Assembly: GCF_001557875.1 (NCBI RefSeq)
Contig: NZ_LNRF01000005.1
Span: 233,372 to 297,371 of the forward strand
Length of the DNA stretch: 64,000 nt
Reading direction: 5' to 3'
DNA from: Vibrio splendidus
GTDB taxonomy: Bacteria; Pseudomonadota; Gammaproteobacteria; Enterobacterales; Vibrionaceae
Both the position numbers and the translations under genes were made by a program. The notes below the pieces were generated by a model. It was given only the letters and a program-made list of their open reading frames with translations, did no database searches and was not told the origin of the DNA. Of the stretch, positions 18,775-28,429 are shown piece after piece. The first letter of the stretch is position 1. Every line of letters begins with the position of its first letter.

Positions 18775-19401
18775 ATGAGTTGGGACAGTATCTGGCTGTT
18801 TATTGTTATCGTGTTTTTTATTGCCATTATTCCGGGGCCTAATGCTTTATTGGTATTAAGCACAGCCTTAACTCAAAGGAAGCTGTTCGCCTTTGTGAAC
18901 GTGTTGGGCGTGTCATGTGGTTTCTTTTTTCATGCCTTTATCTCGGCCAACGGCATAAGTCTGTTACTGTCGAACACCCCCATGGCCTTTGAAGGGCTAA
19001 AATGGGCTGGGGTTTTGTATCTTGTCTGGCTTGGGTATAACCATTTTCGTGCGGCACTGCGCGCTCAAGAGGGCGTACTTTCTGTGGTAAGTGCATCGGG
19101 AAGTAAGTTATATAACCAATTTTTCAAAGGGCTACTCACTAATCTTCTGAATCCTAAAATCGTCCTGTTTTATCTTTCTATATTCCCTCAATTTGTTTCA
19201 AAAGATGCGATTGTGACAGACAGTCTCATGCTTGGTGGGATTCAGGCGTCAGTGGTATCGATGTGGTTCTTGGTTGTGATCTTAATGGCGGATACCTTTA
19301 AGCGCTTGTTGGTTCAAAAGCGCACCTCGCAAATGATGAACATTGTGTGTGGGATTCTATTCGTGGGCTTCAGCATTCAGTTGGCATTGTTTCAGCTTTA
19401 G
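18775..19401 (+). CDS. LysE-family amino-acid exporter (RhtB-like)
   Basis: 208 residues with five to six hydrophobic helices. The N-terminal signature IPGPNALLVLSTAL and the central FFKGLLTNLLNPKIVLFYLSIFPQFV are the hallmarks of the LysE/RhtB translocator family in the inner membrane. Members export homoserine, threonine, lysine or related compounds; the substrate here is unknown. Single gene. Confidence 0.9.
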   Translation: MSWDSIWLFIVIVFFIAIIPGPNALLVLSTALTQRKLFAFVNVLGVSCGFFFHAFISANGISLLLSNTPMAFEGLKWAGVLYLVWLGYNHFRAALRAQEGVLSVVSASGSKLYNQFFKGLLTNLLNPKIVLFYLSIFPQFVSKDAIVTDSLMLGGIQASVVSMWFLVVILMADTFKRLLVQKRTSQMMNIVCGILFVGFSIQLALFQL

Positions 19402-19433
19402 GGTGCGACGCGAAGAGTTGGGTTTTTAGTCAT

Positions 19434-19505
19434 CGGTTTAGTTCATTTCCGGCTTAGTTCTCATGCCCGTCTCAGTTTTCATTTCCGATTCAGTTCTCAT
19501 TTTTT
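19434..19505. repeat. Four imperfect tandem copies of an ~17-bp unit
   Basis: CGGTTTAGTTCATTTC, CGGCTTAGTTCTCATGC, CCGTCTCAGTTTTCATTTC and CGATTCAGTTCTCATTT follow each other between the LysE and PilZ genes. They look like slipped duplication in a non-coding spacer; no function is evident. Confidence 0.55.
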
Positions 19506-19668
19506 ACTGAATGCTAAGCAATCTGTGTTTCTCTGCATAAATCTCTAAAGCATTAGCTCGGAAAGTCGATATAATAATTAGCTATCAATTTGGTGAATGT
19601 GTTTGTTTGAAACCAATTGAAGCTAAAGTCTATTGCTTGACCGAAATAACAGAGACAGGGAGTCACTA

Positions 19669-20025
19669 ATGCGTGAAGATTCATTCACCCAGAAACGCAA
19701 ATATTACCGATTAAAGTACCCTCAAAAGGCACGTCCGGTGATGCGAATTAAGGATGAACTTTTTCATGTCAGTGAAGTGTCTGAAAAGGGTGTGCGCTTA
19801 ATGATGCGTAACATCATTCCGGTTTATCGCGGCTTTTCAATGGCCGGCACCTTGAGGCTACATGACAACAATAGTGTCGATATTAGTGGTGCTGTATTGA
19901 GACAAGAGGGCGATGAAGTGATCGTTCAGTTATCGCAAGGCCCAAGCTTCAAAGATATGGTGTCTGAACAAAGGCATATTAGGCAAAGATACCCGGTATT
20001 TTTTGCAAGCCTGAGAGTGGCTTAA
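19669..20025 (+). CDS. PilZ-domain protein
   Basis: 118 residues from ATG at 19669, with GGGAGTCAC upstream; a longer frame begins at 19633. The arrangement is that of a single PilZ domain: a basic R-K-Y-Y-R-L-K motif near residues 9-16 (the RxxxR c-di-GMP-binding element) and VSEVSEKGVRL in place of the (D/N)xSxxG motif, followed by beta strands. The second motif is slightly degenerate (first Asp/Asn replaced by Ser), so c-di-GMP binding is likely but not certain. It probably acts as a stand-alone c-di-GMP effector. Confidence 0.75.
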   Translation: MREDSFTQKRKYYRLKYPQKARPVMRIKDELFHVSEVSEKGVRLMMRNIIPVYRGFSMAGTLRLHDNNSVDISGAVLRQEGDEVIVQLSQGPSFKDMVSEQRHIRQRYPVFFASLRVA

Positions 20026-20082
20026 AAGCGACTGACGTTAGGTTCCTTAAGGCGAAAATAGCTTATTCTAAGCAGAGATTAA

Positions 20083-20115
20083 AAAGCCCTGCACTTTCAC
20101 AAGTGTTGGGCTTTG
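20083..20115. terminator. Bidirectional terminator between PilZ and M14 genes
   Basis: AAAGCCC-TGCACTT-TCAC-AAGTGTT-GGGCTTT: an imperfect long stem with A/T tracts on both flanks between convergent genes. Confidence 0.8.
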
Positions 20116-20183
20116 TTATATCTATAGCCCAGATTCTTATAAACCAAAGGCGATACAGGTAAAGCTAATGAGCTTAGTTCGCC

Positions 20184-21308
20184 TTATAGCTCGTCTACTG
20201 TAGCCCAAACTGCGGCTAGCATGTCGTGACCAAACGCGACACTTCGCTCTGGAGACCAGCCGTAAAGTTCGTCAGCGTGACTGATGTGATCTTTAAATGG
20301 CATCTCAACCGTGTAAGCCAAACACTTGAACTGCTCGCCAATCCAGTTTGTACCAACGGTCATGTTCGCTTTGCCTGGTTCGTCTTTGTCGTAACCAAAC
20401 TCATCTTGGAACTCTGGCGTGATCGTCAGTAGCGCTTGCTTGAAGTGGTTCTCTAATTTAGCAATACGCTCATTGTATGAAGGTGTGCCTTCGCTACCAG
20501 CAACAAAGTTATATGGAATCGCTTCGTCGCCGTGAATATCAAGGCACATATCAACACCAGTTTGCAGCATGCGCTCGCGAACTAGGAAAACTTCAGGACT
20601 ACGTTCCATAGAAGGTGATTGCCATTCACGGTTAAGATTTACACCGATCGCGTTAGTACGCAGGTGGCCGCGGATGCTGCCATCTGGGTTCATGTTAGGA
20701 ACAACGTGGAACACAACGCTGTCTAGCAGTGAACGACCTACCGTGTCCGTTTCATCAAGTAGGCGTTGAAGTAGACCTTCGATCAACCATTCAGCCATAG
20801 TCTCGCCAGGGTGTTGGCGACCAATAACCCAGATATTTTTCTTCTCTTCACTTGGCTCGCCGATAGTTAGCAAAGTGATGTCGTTGTTGTCTAGTGTGTG
20901 ACCTAGAGTTTCAAGCTTGCAAGCTGGGTGCGTTTGAGCACTGTGCAGAAGATCTTGGTGACGATCGTATGAGTACGGTGCGAAGTACGCGAAGTACATT
21001 GAATCGTGTTCAGGGATGATGTCGAAGCTTAGTGTGTCGCCATCGAATTGAGATGGGATACGGAACCACTCTTCACGGTCATACGATGCAACCACATCGT
21101 AATCTTTCCAGCCTTCAGGGTAGGCAGACGTTGCCAGTTGACCGATTTCAAAGTGGTGAGCTTGTTGAGCTTCACTTTCTAAGCGGAAGTGGAACCACTG
21201 AGAGATTTCAGTCTGGTAGTCTGCTGGGATAGTCAGTTGAATGTTTTGTGGTGAATCTGCTGAAACGACGTGAATGTTGCCGCTTTCGAAATTGCTGAAA
21301 ATTTTCAT
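20184..21308 (-). CDS. M14-family zinc carboxypeptidase (cytosolic carboxypeptidase-like)
   Basis: 374 residues from ATG at 21308 (MKIFSNFESGNIHVV), where the family begins; an upstream start at 21371 adds unrelated residues. An N-terminal beta-sandwich domain (about 1-130) precedes the catalytic domain. Zinc ligands are the HPGE motif (RQHPGETMAEW) and the later His in DIHGDEAIP; NPDGSIRGHLRTNAIGVNLNREW is the substrate-binding stretch of the cytosolic carboxypeptidase/AGBL subfamily, and the catalytic Glu is likely in VEMPFKD. No signal peptide, so cytoplasmic. In eukaryotes such enzymes deglutamylate tubulin; the bacterial substrate is unknown. Confidence 0.87.
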   Translation of the reverse strand: MKIFSNFESGNIHVVSADSPQNIQLTIPADYQTEISQWFHFRLESEAQQAHHFEIGQLATSAYPEGWKDYDVVASYDREEWFRIPSQFDGDTLSFDIIPEHDSMYFAYFAPYSYDRHQDLLHSAQTHPACKLETLGHTLDNNDITLLTIGEPSEEKKNIWVIGRQHPGETMAEWLIEGLLQRLLDETDTVGRSLLDSVVFHVVPNMNPDGSIRGHLRTNAIGVNLNREWQSPSMERSPEVFLVRERMLQTGVDMCLDIHGDEAIPYNFVAGSEGTPSYNERIAKLENHFKQALLTITPEFQDEFGYDKDEPGKANMTVGTNWIGEQFKCLAYTVEMPFKDHISHADELYGWSPERSVAFGHDMLAAVWATVDEL

Positions 21309-21443
21309 TGTAGTTTTTATCTCGTAGTTGAGTTGCCGTAAGACTAGCACACTTTTTTTCGAGCAAACCACTAACTAAATCGTAATGAGATGTTATTTCA
21401 ACTATCTACTTTTTAGTTCTCTATTTTGAACTGTACTTCCAAC

Positions 21444-21719
21444 CTATCGACGTTGGCAAGTGGTACACCCACGACAGGCAGAACGCGTGTGGCGATCTAA
21501 CTTGCTGCGTTGAACCTTACAATAAGCATTTTTCAGCGCTCTTCTTCCTGAGAACCAATCATCGGGTTTAGCAAGAATCAGATAACCATTAAATCGTTTA
21601 ACGAGTTCGATTCTGTTTTGCTCGATGAACTTGCTATCAAACCCAATTTCAAAGTAATCAAGCGCTTGTTCGATGGAGGTGAAACTCGCTATTTTTTGCT
21701 GGAATTCTGTCTGGTTCAT
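21444..21719 (-). CDS. NifW-like small protein
   Basis: 91 residues. The central part (SIEQALDYFEIGFDSKFIEQNRIELVKRFNGYL) resembles the NifW family pattern (a segment like FFxxFxVxYDxxxVxxxRLxILxRF). In diazotrophs NifW protects nitrogenase, but no nif gene occurs in this window. The C-terminal tail holds a CxxCTxC-like cluster (SACRGCTTC), which could bind metal. Function in this host is unknown; the name rests on weak, short similarity. Confidence 0.5.
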   Translation of the reverse strand: MNQTEFQQKIASFTSIEQALDYFEIGFDSKFIEQNRIELVKRFNGYLILAKPDDWFSGRRALKNAYCKVQRSKLDRHTRSACRGCTTCQRR

Positions 21720-21895
21720 GGGAAGTAGGTTTCTGTTCTGGTGACAACTATTGTATCGAGTTTACGATTTGTTTTATTGATTTTAGTTATGACTTACCAG
21801 GGTTTGAATCGTGGGCCTTTTTAACTTGAAGTGATCTTTTTAACTCTTTGAGGATTATAGATAAAGTGTTAATAAACTAAGACAGGAAAGAACCA

Positions 21896-22108
21896 ATGAA
21901 CCGGATCAACCCAAAGAAACTACTTCGCAGCAAATGGACAGCCGTTAGCCCTGTGAAGAAGGAAAAGCACTTTATGGTCACAGAAGTCGAATTTGATGAA
22001 GGGGAGGTAGTGCGCTGTATGATAGAGGCGGTAATGACCAAACGAGAAGAAAACATCAATTGGCGAGAGCTTACAGATAATCAAAATTGGCTCCCAGGTT
22101 GGAAGTAG
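21896..22108 (+). CDS. TIGR02450-family Trp-rich protein
   Basis: 70 residues with AGGAAAG upstream. The protein has the conserved pattern of the TIGR02450 family: NRINPKKLLRSKWTAVSPVKKEKHFMVTEV and a C-terminal W-x-x-LTDNQNWLPGWK. It is small, basic at the start and acidic in the middle. Family function is unknown; it is widespread in marine gammaproteobacteria and cyanobacteria. Single gene. Confidence 0.85.
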   Translation: MNRINPKKLLRSKWTAVSPVKKEKHFMVTEVEFDEGEVVRCMIEAVMTKREENINWRELTDNQNWLPGWK

Positions 22109-22157
22109 GGCCGGAAGCCTGTTTGATTAGAATCTGTTGTTAATGGATAACTGGCGT

Positions 22158-22895
22158 TTATCGGATGCTTGACGCTCGCTTTTGCCAGTATTTGAGTCCC
22201 TCTAACACACCCTCAGCGTGCGTTGCTGTGCTGGTGTACACATTGTCTCTGTCGGATAGGTGAGCAACCTCTGGATAATGGTTAGCGACCAATATCGAGT
22301 TTACGCCCTCAATGGTGAGCATCGAGGTGTCGTTAGCTGAATCACCTGCGACACACACTTCCGCAACGCTCAAATCGTGTTGTTCGAGTAGGTGGTGAAT
22401 CGCAGTCGCCTTGTTAACGCCTTTTGGTGTGATATCTAAGTACCAATCATGAGAGTAAGTAAGGTGAACATCTAAACCGTGCATCTCCAAGCTAGATTCA
22501 ATCAGTTCGTGTTGAGGCTCCGATAGCTTCCCTTCAAAGGTGATCTTGTAATCGCCTTGATGATTTTCTATGCGCTCACCCATAAAATCAAGGGGTGCGA
22601 GAGCTGTCTCTACCTTTGATTTGTTCCAAGAAGCTTCCAGTTGGTTATGCCAAATATGGTCTGGTTTTTGGGAATGAACATGATGAATTTTCGTGCCCAC
22701 ATCGCTAATAATACTGTGTGGTTTCGGGTAGTTATTCGATTCTAAACCCATTCGAATCGAAGGTAATGTTCTTCCCGTCGCGATGATAAAGCGGATATCA
22801 GGTTGCTCTGAGAGGTAATCAAACAACTGGTTAACACCGTGAGATGAACCACCATCAAGCGTACCGTCAAAGTCACACACCAACATTTTTATCAT
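22158..22895 (-). CDS. HAD-IIB phosphatase (sucrose-phosphatase / Cof-like)
   Basis: 245 residues. HAD motif I is CDFDGTLDGG with the nucleophile Asp, motif II is ATGRTLPS, and motif IV is VAGDSANDTSML. A type-IIB cap lies between motifs II and III. The pattern matches sucrose-6-phosphate phosphatase and related Cof hydrolases, which remove phosphate from sugar phosphates in the cytoplasm. The true substrate is not predictable; no sucrose-phosphate synthase is nearby. Confidence 0.82.
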   Translation of the reverse strand: MIKMLVCDFDGTLDGGSSHGVNQLFDYLSEQPDIRFIIATGRTLPSIRMGLESNNYPKPHSIISDVGTKIHHVHSQKPDHIWHNQLEASWNKSKVETALAPLDFMGERIENHQGDYKITFEGKLSEPQHELIESSLEMHGLDVHLTYSHDWYLDITPKGVNKATAIHHLLEQHDLSVAEVCVAGDSANDTSMLTIEGVNSILVANHYPEVAHLSDRDNVYTSTATHAEGVLEGLKYWQKRASSIR

Positions 22896-23533
22896 TCGAA
22901 TTCCTTGTCTTTTCTCTATTTCGTCACGGAAAAATGTTTATTTCTTGTATAAAGAATGGCTCAGCAATGAGCACTCTACAAGTTGAAGTCCGGCTTAGAT
23001 AATCATCAATTGAGAGTTTGCAGCAAGTATCACAGTTGGTGTGATGTATTAAAATTCTTGGTTGAAAAAGTTGATTTCGACTCGCTGGCTTTAGCCGGTT
23101 GACCTTTGGTTTTTATAGAGGTTGAGAGTCGATCTTATCTTTGTTGTCGAGCGAACTTTCGCCTCTGAAACGTCATGAAACCTTGATAAATAGTTTGTAT
23201 TCGAATTGTTTGTGCACGAACTAATTGTGGCTTTTCTTGGCTCATCCAGCCTATTAATTGCTCTAATGTAAAATTAATATTCAATAATCTATGTGTAAGT
23301 AATACATAATGTTGGTCGTATGTTTGTCTAATTTATCCTTTTAATTATCAAGATCTTGTTGTGTTATGGGTTGTTTTTTGAGCTTGGAGTTGTTGGTGTG
23401 GTTTCGGGTTGTTCCCTTGCTTTACCGAACAAAGCTCCTTGATTTACACTCATTATTTACTTAGAGTGCTAATCGTTTTTCGAGCTTAAATAACCATTTT
23501 TAAGTTAAAATAGCTAAGAAAGGATTAGATTAT
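22896..23533. promoter_or_regulatory. Long AT-rich leader and promoter region upstream of proVWX
   Basis: About 640 bases without a gene between the divergent HAD and proV genes. The stretch is strongly AT-rich, with a T-rich segment at about 23320-23460. AAGGATTAG lies just before the proV ATG at 23534. Osmotically controlled proU operons of enterobacteria have such AT-rich, H-NS-bound regions; similar control is an inference. No riboswitch was recognised. Confidence 0.45.
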
Positions 23534-24721
23534 ATGGATCCCATACTGGAAGTTAAGGGACTGTACAAGGTGTTTGGTGAAGACACCGATCGTGCTTTTA
23601 CAATGATTAATGAAGGCGCGAACAAAGATAAAGTTTTCGAAGAAACAGGGCTAACGATCGGCGTTAACGATGTTTCTCTTAGTATTCAAGAAGGCGAGAT
23701 TTTCGTCATAATGGGACTGTCAGGATCTGGCAAATCAACCCTAGTACGCCTTCTCAACCGCTTGATTGAACCTACCAAAGGTAATGTGCTTCTTCGAGGC
23801 AAAGACATTGCCCACATCTCAGAAGATGAACTCCGCGAAGTTCGCCGCAACAACATCTCCATGGTTTTCCAAAATTTCGCTTTGATGCCGCATATGACGG
23901 TTATCGAGAATGCCGCGTTTGGTCTAGAGCTTGCGGGTGTTGAAGTTGAACAACGAAAGCAGTCAGCACTTGAAGCGCTAGAGCGTGTAGGTCTTGGCGC
24001 ATATTCAGAGTCTTACCCAGATGAATTGTCTGGTGGTATGAAGCAGCGTGTGGGTTTGGCTCGTGCACTAGCATGTGACCCAGATATCTTGTTAATGGAT
24101 GAAGCATTCTCGGCGCTCGATCCTTTGATTCGTACTGAAATGCAAGATGAGCTTATTCGCCTGCAAAATGACGATAAACGAACCATTGTTTTCATCTCGC
24201 ATGATTTGGATGAAGCGATGCGTATCGGTGACCGAATTGCGATTATGCAAAATGGTGAAGTGGTTCAAGTAGGTACTCCAGACGATATTCTTAATAACCC
24301 AGCTAACGATTATGTCGAAGCTTTCTTCCGCGGTGTGAATGTAGCAAGCGTACTTACTGTGAAAGACATTGCGCGTAAGAAGCCGGCCGCAGTATTTAAG
24401 AAATCAGAACACGACGGCCCAGCGTCCGCTCTACAAATTTTAATGGATAACGACCGCGAATACGGCATCGTAGTTGAGAAGAGCAGTCGTTACTCCGGCA
24501 TTGTCTCTATTGACTCGCTTCGTAAAGCTCACAAAGAGAACAAATCACTCGTCAGCGCGCAGCTCGATGATGGATTAACGCTGAACCCTGATTTACCAAT
24601 CAATGATGTGCTTGGCCTAGTTGGTGGTGTGCCTTACTCAGTTCCTGTTGTGGATGAGCAAGGTAATTACTTTGGCGTGGTAACTAAGTCACGACTGTTA
24701 CAAACATTGGATAAGGGGTAG
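23534..24721 (+). CDS. proV: Glycine betaine/proline ABC importer ATP-binding protein ProV
   Basis: 395 residues. Walker A is GLSGSGKST, signature [15 protein letters not shown], Walker [14 protein letters not shown], and the H-loop follows in FISHDLDEA. The insert before Walker A ([22 protein letters not shown]) is typical of ProV/OpuAA. Two C-terminal CBS domains (about 275-395) are expected to sense ionic strength in this family. It powers uptake of osmoprotectants. First gene of proVWX; three bases separate it from proW. Confidence 0.93.
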   Translation: MDPILEVKGLYKVFGEDTDRAFTMINEGANKDKVFEETGLTIGVNDVSLSIQEGEIFVIMGLSGSGKSTLVRLLNRLIEPTKGNVLLRGKDIAHISEDELREVRRNNISMVFQNFALMPHMTVIENAAFGLELAGVEVEQRKQSALEALERVGLGAYSESYPDELSGGMKQRVGLARALACDPDILLMDEAFSALDPLIRTEMQDELIRLQNDDKRTIVFISHDLDEAMRIGDRIAIMQNGEVVQVGTPDDILNNPANDYVEAFFRGVNVASVLTVKDIARKKPAAVFKKSEHDGPASALQILMDNDREYGIVVEKSSRYSGIVSIDSLRKAHKENKSLVSAQLDDGLTLNPDLPINDVLGLVGGVPYSVPVVDEQGNYFGVVTKSRLLQTLDKG

Positions 24722-24724
24722 ATC

Positions 24725-25819
24725 ATGTCGTCTGAACAAAAAAATAATGACCCATGGTCTCAATCGGCTCCTGCAGCTCAACCTGCAAGTGATCCTTGGG
24801 GTCAAGCCGCTGATACCTCACCATCAGCAGATTGGTTAAGTAGCGAAACCGTTGAAACGACACCTTTTGATCCACTGAACCCTTTTGCAGAGGCTGTGTT
24901 GCCTGTGGACACTTGGGTTGAGTCTGGACTGAATTGGTTAGTTGAGCACGGTCGCCCATTATTCCAAGCGATCCGTGTGCCTATCGATTTTATTCTAAGT
25001 TCATTTGAAACGGCGTTGGTGTCTACACCAGCACCCTTCATGTTGATCATATTGTTTCTAGTGGCGTGGCAGTTTTCAAACCTGAAGCTTGGTGTTGCAA
25101 CGGCCGTGTCTTTGACTTTCATTGGCTTGATTGGCGCTTGGTCTGAAGCAATGACCACATTGTCACTGGTCATGACGTCCGTATTCTTCTGCCTATTGAT
25201 TGGCTTACCCATGGGGATATGGCTCGCCCGAAGTAACACGGCAGCTAAATTCGTGCGCCCAATTTTGGATGCTATGCAAACCACACCAGCCTTCGTTTAC
25301 TTAGTACCAATCGTAATGTTGTTTGGTATCGGTAACGTTCCGGGTGTCGTGGTGACCATCATATTCGCACTTCCTCCTGTTGTACGTTTGACCATCTTAG
25401 GTATTCAGCAAGTGCCGGAAGAATTGATCGAAGCGGGTCACTCATTCGGTGCTAGCAAAAAACAGATGCTTTACCGAATTCAACTGCCACTTGCATTGCC
25501 AACCATCATGGCCGGCGTGAACCAAACACTGATGTTGTCGTTGTCGATGGTGGTTATCGCATCAATGATCGCGGTAGGTGGTTTAGGTCAAATGGTACTG
25601 AGAGGTATTGGCCGTTTGGATATGGGACTGGCCGCTGTTGGTGGTTTAGGCATCGTTATCTTAGCCATCTTATTAGACCGCATCACCCAAGTACTGGGTG
25701 TCAACGCTGGTAATACAAAGTTACGCTGGTATCGCATGGGACCTGTTTCCCTTGTACTGAATGTACTTAATCGCGGTAACAAATCAGAACTTCAATTAAG
25801 GAAAAATACCAATGAATAA
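24725..25819 (+). CDS. proW: Glycine betaine/proline ABC importer permease ProW
   Basis: 364 residues. A long hydrophilic N-terminal region with repeated D-P-W (about 8-60) is followed by about seven membrane helices. The permease (BPD) domain has the EAA loop [20 protein letters not shown], which docks to ProV. It forms the membrane channel for betaine import. Its 3' end overlaps proX by eight bases. Confidence 0.92.
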   Translation: MSSEQKNNDPWSQSAPAAQPASDPWGQAADTSPSADWLSSETVETTPFDPLNPFAEAVLPVDTWVESGLNWLVEHGRPLFQAIRVPIDFILSSFETALVSTPAPFMLIILFLVAWQFSNLKLGVATAVSLTFIGLIGAWSEAMTTLSLVMTSVFFCLLIGLPMGIWLARSNTAAKFVRPILDAMQTTPAFVYLVPIVMLFGIGNVPGVVVTIIFALPPVVRLTILGIQQVPEELIEAGHSFGASKKQMLYRIQLPLALPTIMAGVNQTLMLSLSMVVIASMIAVGGLGQMVLRGIGRLDMGLAAVGGLGIVILAILLDRITQVLGVNAGNTKLRWYRMGPVSLVLNVLNRGNKSELQLRKNTNE

Positions 25820-26819
25820 TTCATGGAAGAGTAAACTCGCAGTAAGCATCGTTTCGACATTAGCGGTATCGACTAACGTGTGGGCAGCAAGCCTACCGGG
25901 TGAGGGCGTATCAGTTCAGCCTGTTCAATCGTCTGTAGCGGAAGAGACATTCCAAACATTGATCGTTAACCGTGCTCTAGAAGAACTGGGTTATGACGTG
26001 AAATCAACTCAAGAAGTGGACTACAACGTAGGCTACACCTCGATTGCAAAGGGTGACGCAACGTTCCTAACGGTAGGTTGGTTCCCGCTTCATGCTGATA
26101 AATACACAATGGCAGGTGGTGATGAGAAATTCTATCGTGAAGGCCAATATGTAAGCGGCGCTGCTCAAGGTTACCTAATTGATAAGAAAACGGCTGAAAA
26201 GTACAACATCACTAACATTGGTCAATTAACGGATCCAAAAATCGCGAAGCTGTTTGATGCGGACGGTGATGGCAAAGCAGACCTAACAGGCTGTAACCCA
26301 GGTTGGGGTTGTGAGATGGTGATTGAACACCAACTTTCAGCGTTCAAACTCGACGATACGGTGACTCACAACCAAGGTAACTACGCTGCAATCATTGCGG
26401 ACACGATTTCTCGTTACCAAAAGGGTGAATCAATCCTTTACTACACGTGGACACCTTACTGGGTAAGTGGCGTATTGGTGCCTAACGAAGATGTAGTTTG
26501 GTTAGAAGTGCCTTTCTCAGCACTTCCTGGCGAGCGTTCGAACGTGGATACGACGTTATCCAACGGTAAGAACTACGGCTTCGAAATGAACTCAATGCGC
26601 ATTATTGCGAACAAAGAGTTTGCTAAGAACAACCCATCAGCAGCGAAGCTTTTCGAAATCATCAAACTTAACATCAATGATGTAAGTGCTCAGAACATGA
26701 TGATGAGTAAAGGTAAGAACAGCTCTGCGGATATCGAAGCGCACGTAAACGGTTGGATTAAAGCGAACCAAAGCACGTTTGATGGTTGGATTACAGAAGC
26801 GAAGAAAGCAGCACTGTAA
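25812..26819 (+). CDS. proX: Glycine betaine/proline periplasmic binding protein ProX
   Basis: 335 residues. A signal peptide ([25 protein letters not shown], cleavage before ASLPG) precedes an OpuAC-type binding domain. Conserved ProX elements are visible: VGWFPLHAD, the [20 protein letters not shown] stretch with a Ca-like acidic loop and two cysteines, and [12 protein letters not shown], whose aromatic residues belong to the cationic-ammonium-binding cage. It captures glycine betaine or similar compatible solutes for ProVW. Confidence 0.93.
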   Translation: MNNSWKSKLAVSIVSTLAVSTNVWAASLPGEGVSVQPVQSSVAEETFQTLIVNRALEELGYDVKSTQEVDYNVGYTSIAKGDATFLTVGWFPLHADKYTMAGGDEKFYREGQYVSGAAQGYLIDKKTAEKYNITNIGQLTDPKIAKLFDADGDGKADLTGCNPGWGCEMVIEHQLSAFKLDDTVTHNQGNYAAIIADTISRYQKGESILYYTWTPYWVSGVLVPNEDVVWLEVPFSALPGERSNVDTTLSNGKNYGFEMNSMRIIANKEFAKNNPSAAKLFEIIKLNINDVSAQNMMMSKGKNSSADIEAHVNGWIKANQSTFDGWITEAKKAAL

Positions 26820-26942
26820 CTTTGACTTGTATTTGCTGTGTCTTACTAGACAGTTTGATTTGAAATGATGAGCGTGTTGAGTGATTGTGTAGAGTCACTC
26901 AATCACCTTCAAATCAAGTGAAAGGGCGACAAGAGTGAACAT

Positions 26943-26980
26943 TATAAAGCCAACGGTCCATTTGGATTGCTGGCTTTTTG
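26943..26980 (+). terminator. Probable terminator of proVWX
   Basis: AAAGCCA and TGGCTTT pair around an inner TCCA-TT-TGGA stem and are followed by TTTTG. A second possible stem (GAGTGATTGTG with CACTCAATCAC) lies at about 26878-26905. Confidence 0.65.
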
Positions 26981-27029
26981 TTTTCTGTTTCTATTTTGAG
27001 TTTTGAGCTTCTAGCCTTTAATTACCGCT

Positions 27030-27404
27030 CTAGCGTTCGCCTTGAACTTCGAAGTCGTCGCTGACTAAGCGAGCGCAGCCATCGGCTTCAAGTGCCCAAT
27101 GTTCACGATGTACAACACCAAACGCTTTGTTCATTGTCCAGCTAGCGGTAAGAATGTAGCCGCCTTCTGGGTGCTCTTCCCATTGAACATCGGTGTAATC
27201 AACGTCTTTGAAGCCTTGGTCGATGATGTTTTGCCAAAATGCTTGAATCGCTTCACGACCTTCAAAAGTGCCGAATGGACGAGCTTCCATCACACAAGCT
27301 TCTGTGTATTGGTCTGCACAACCTTTTGCATCTTGGCTGTTGAAAGCTTTTTGCCACGCGTTAATGCCTTGCTTACATGCTTCTAAAATTTGGTTGTCTA
27401 ACAT
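27030..27404 (-). CDS. NTF2-like / SnoaL-like protein
   Basis: 124 residues from ATG at 27404 with GGAG eight bases upstream. The protein has the compact alpha-beta pattern of the NTF2 superfamily (AWQKAFNSQDAKGCADQYTE, then GTFEGREAIQAFWQNIIDQG and DVQWEEHPEGGYILTASWTM). Members are either small enzymes or ligand-binding domains; no catalytic residues can be assigned. It is divergent from a LysR regulator gene 141 bases away, which is its likely regulator. Confidence 0.75.
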   Translation of the reverse strand: MLDNQILEACKQGINAWQKAFNSQDAKGCADQYTEACVMEARPFGTFEGREAIQAFWQNIIDQGFKDVDYTDVQWEEHPEGGYILTASWTMNKAFGVVHREHWALEADGCARLVSDDFEVQGER

Positions 27405-27545
27405 TGTCTTTCTCCATAACAGTCTTGTTTCGAACACTGTGTATTTGATTCGGTATCTCGATAAGTTGGATTGAGTTTAGTCTTGGAAAATGATTTGAAA
27501 AACAGAGATAATAGAAAATACTGTTTGTAAAAAGAGAACAATAAA

Positions 27546-28412
27546 ATGAGTAAGCTAAAGCAGATGTCGATTTTCGCTCATATCGTAGAGCAAGGCTCAG
27601 TATCGGCCGCGGCTGAAAAGCTAGAGCTGTCTAAATCTGTTGTCAGTCAACATCTCAAAATTCTAGAGCAAGAGCTCGGTGCTTCTCTCCTTAAACGGAC
27701 AACGCGAAGACAAACCTTGACCAGTATGGGAGAGCGGTTCTATCTAAGTTGTAAGGATATTAACGTGATCGCCGAATCGGCATGGGATATGGCGAAATCT
27801 GAGTTGCAAGAGCCTCAGGGGCGGATTCGCATCACGGCTCCGAATGCGTTGATGGACTTGTTGGTTGCGCCTGTTATTGCGGATCTGATGAAGCAATATC
27901 CGAAGCTAAAGCCAGAACTGATATGCGACGATCAGCATTTAGATTTCATGGAGCACGATATTGATCTTGCGGTACGAGTGGGCAGTTCTCGTGACAGCAA
28001 CTTAAAGCAGAAACGCTTAGGCGAGTTTAAAGACGTGTTGTGTGGTGTTGAAAGCATGCGCAAACGCGAACTTGATTCTATCCCTTATATCGCTAACTCG
28101 TGGCAGGGGAAGCAGATCTCTCATTACTTTACCTCTCACACCGAAACAGACTTCGTTTACCAACAACAAGCAAGCTGCACCACAAACTCTTTCCACAGCT
28201 GCCTTGCCTTGATCAAATCTGGCGTTGGTATCGGTGTGATTCCAGATTTCTGTATTCCTCAGTTATCTAGTGAGGTTGTCGACTTGATGCCAAGTTTTGA
28301 ATTACCAACCAACACGGTTTATGCGTTGAATCCGTTTACTTCAAATACGCCAATCGCTATCCAATTGTGTGTTCAAGCGTTGGAAGAGATGCTCAAGCAT
28401 AACTTAGCATAG
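27546..28412 (+). CDS. LysR-family transcriptional regulator
   Basis: 288 residues. The N-terminal helix-turn-helix is typical (HIVEQGSVSAAAEKLELSKS then VVSQHLKILEQELGASLLKR), followed by a LysR effector-binding domain (about 90-285). LysR proteins usually control the divergent gene, here the NTF2-like protein. The short leader between 27405 and 27545 would hold both promoters. The effector is unknown. Confidence 0.88.
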   Translation: MSKLKQMSIFAHIVEQGSVSAAAEKLELSKSVVSQHLKILEQELGASLLKRTTRRQTLTSMGERFYLSCKDINVIAESAWDMAKSELQEPQGRIRITAPNALMDLLVAPVIADLMKQYPKLKPELICDDQHLDFMEHDIDLAVRVGSSRDSNLKQKRLGEFKDVLCGVESMRKRELDSIPYIANSWQGKQISHYFTSHTETDFVYQQQASCTTNSFHSCLALIKSGVGIGVIPDFCIPQLSSEVVDLMPSFELPTNTVYALNPFTSNTPIAIQLCVQALEEMLKHNLA

Positions 28413-28429
28413 CTAGTAATATCCGGTGC

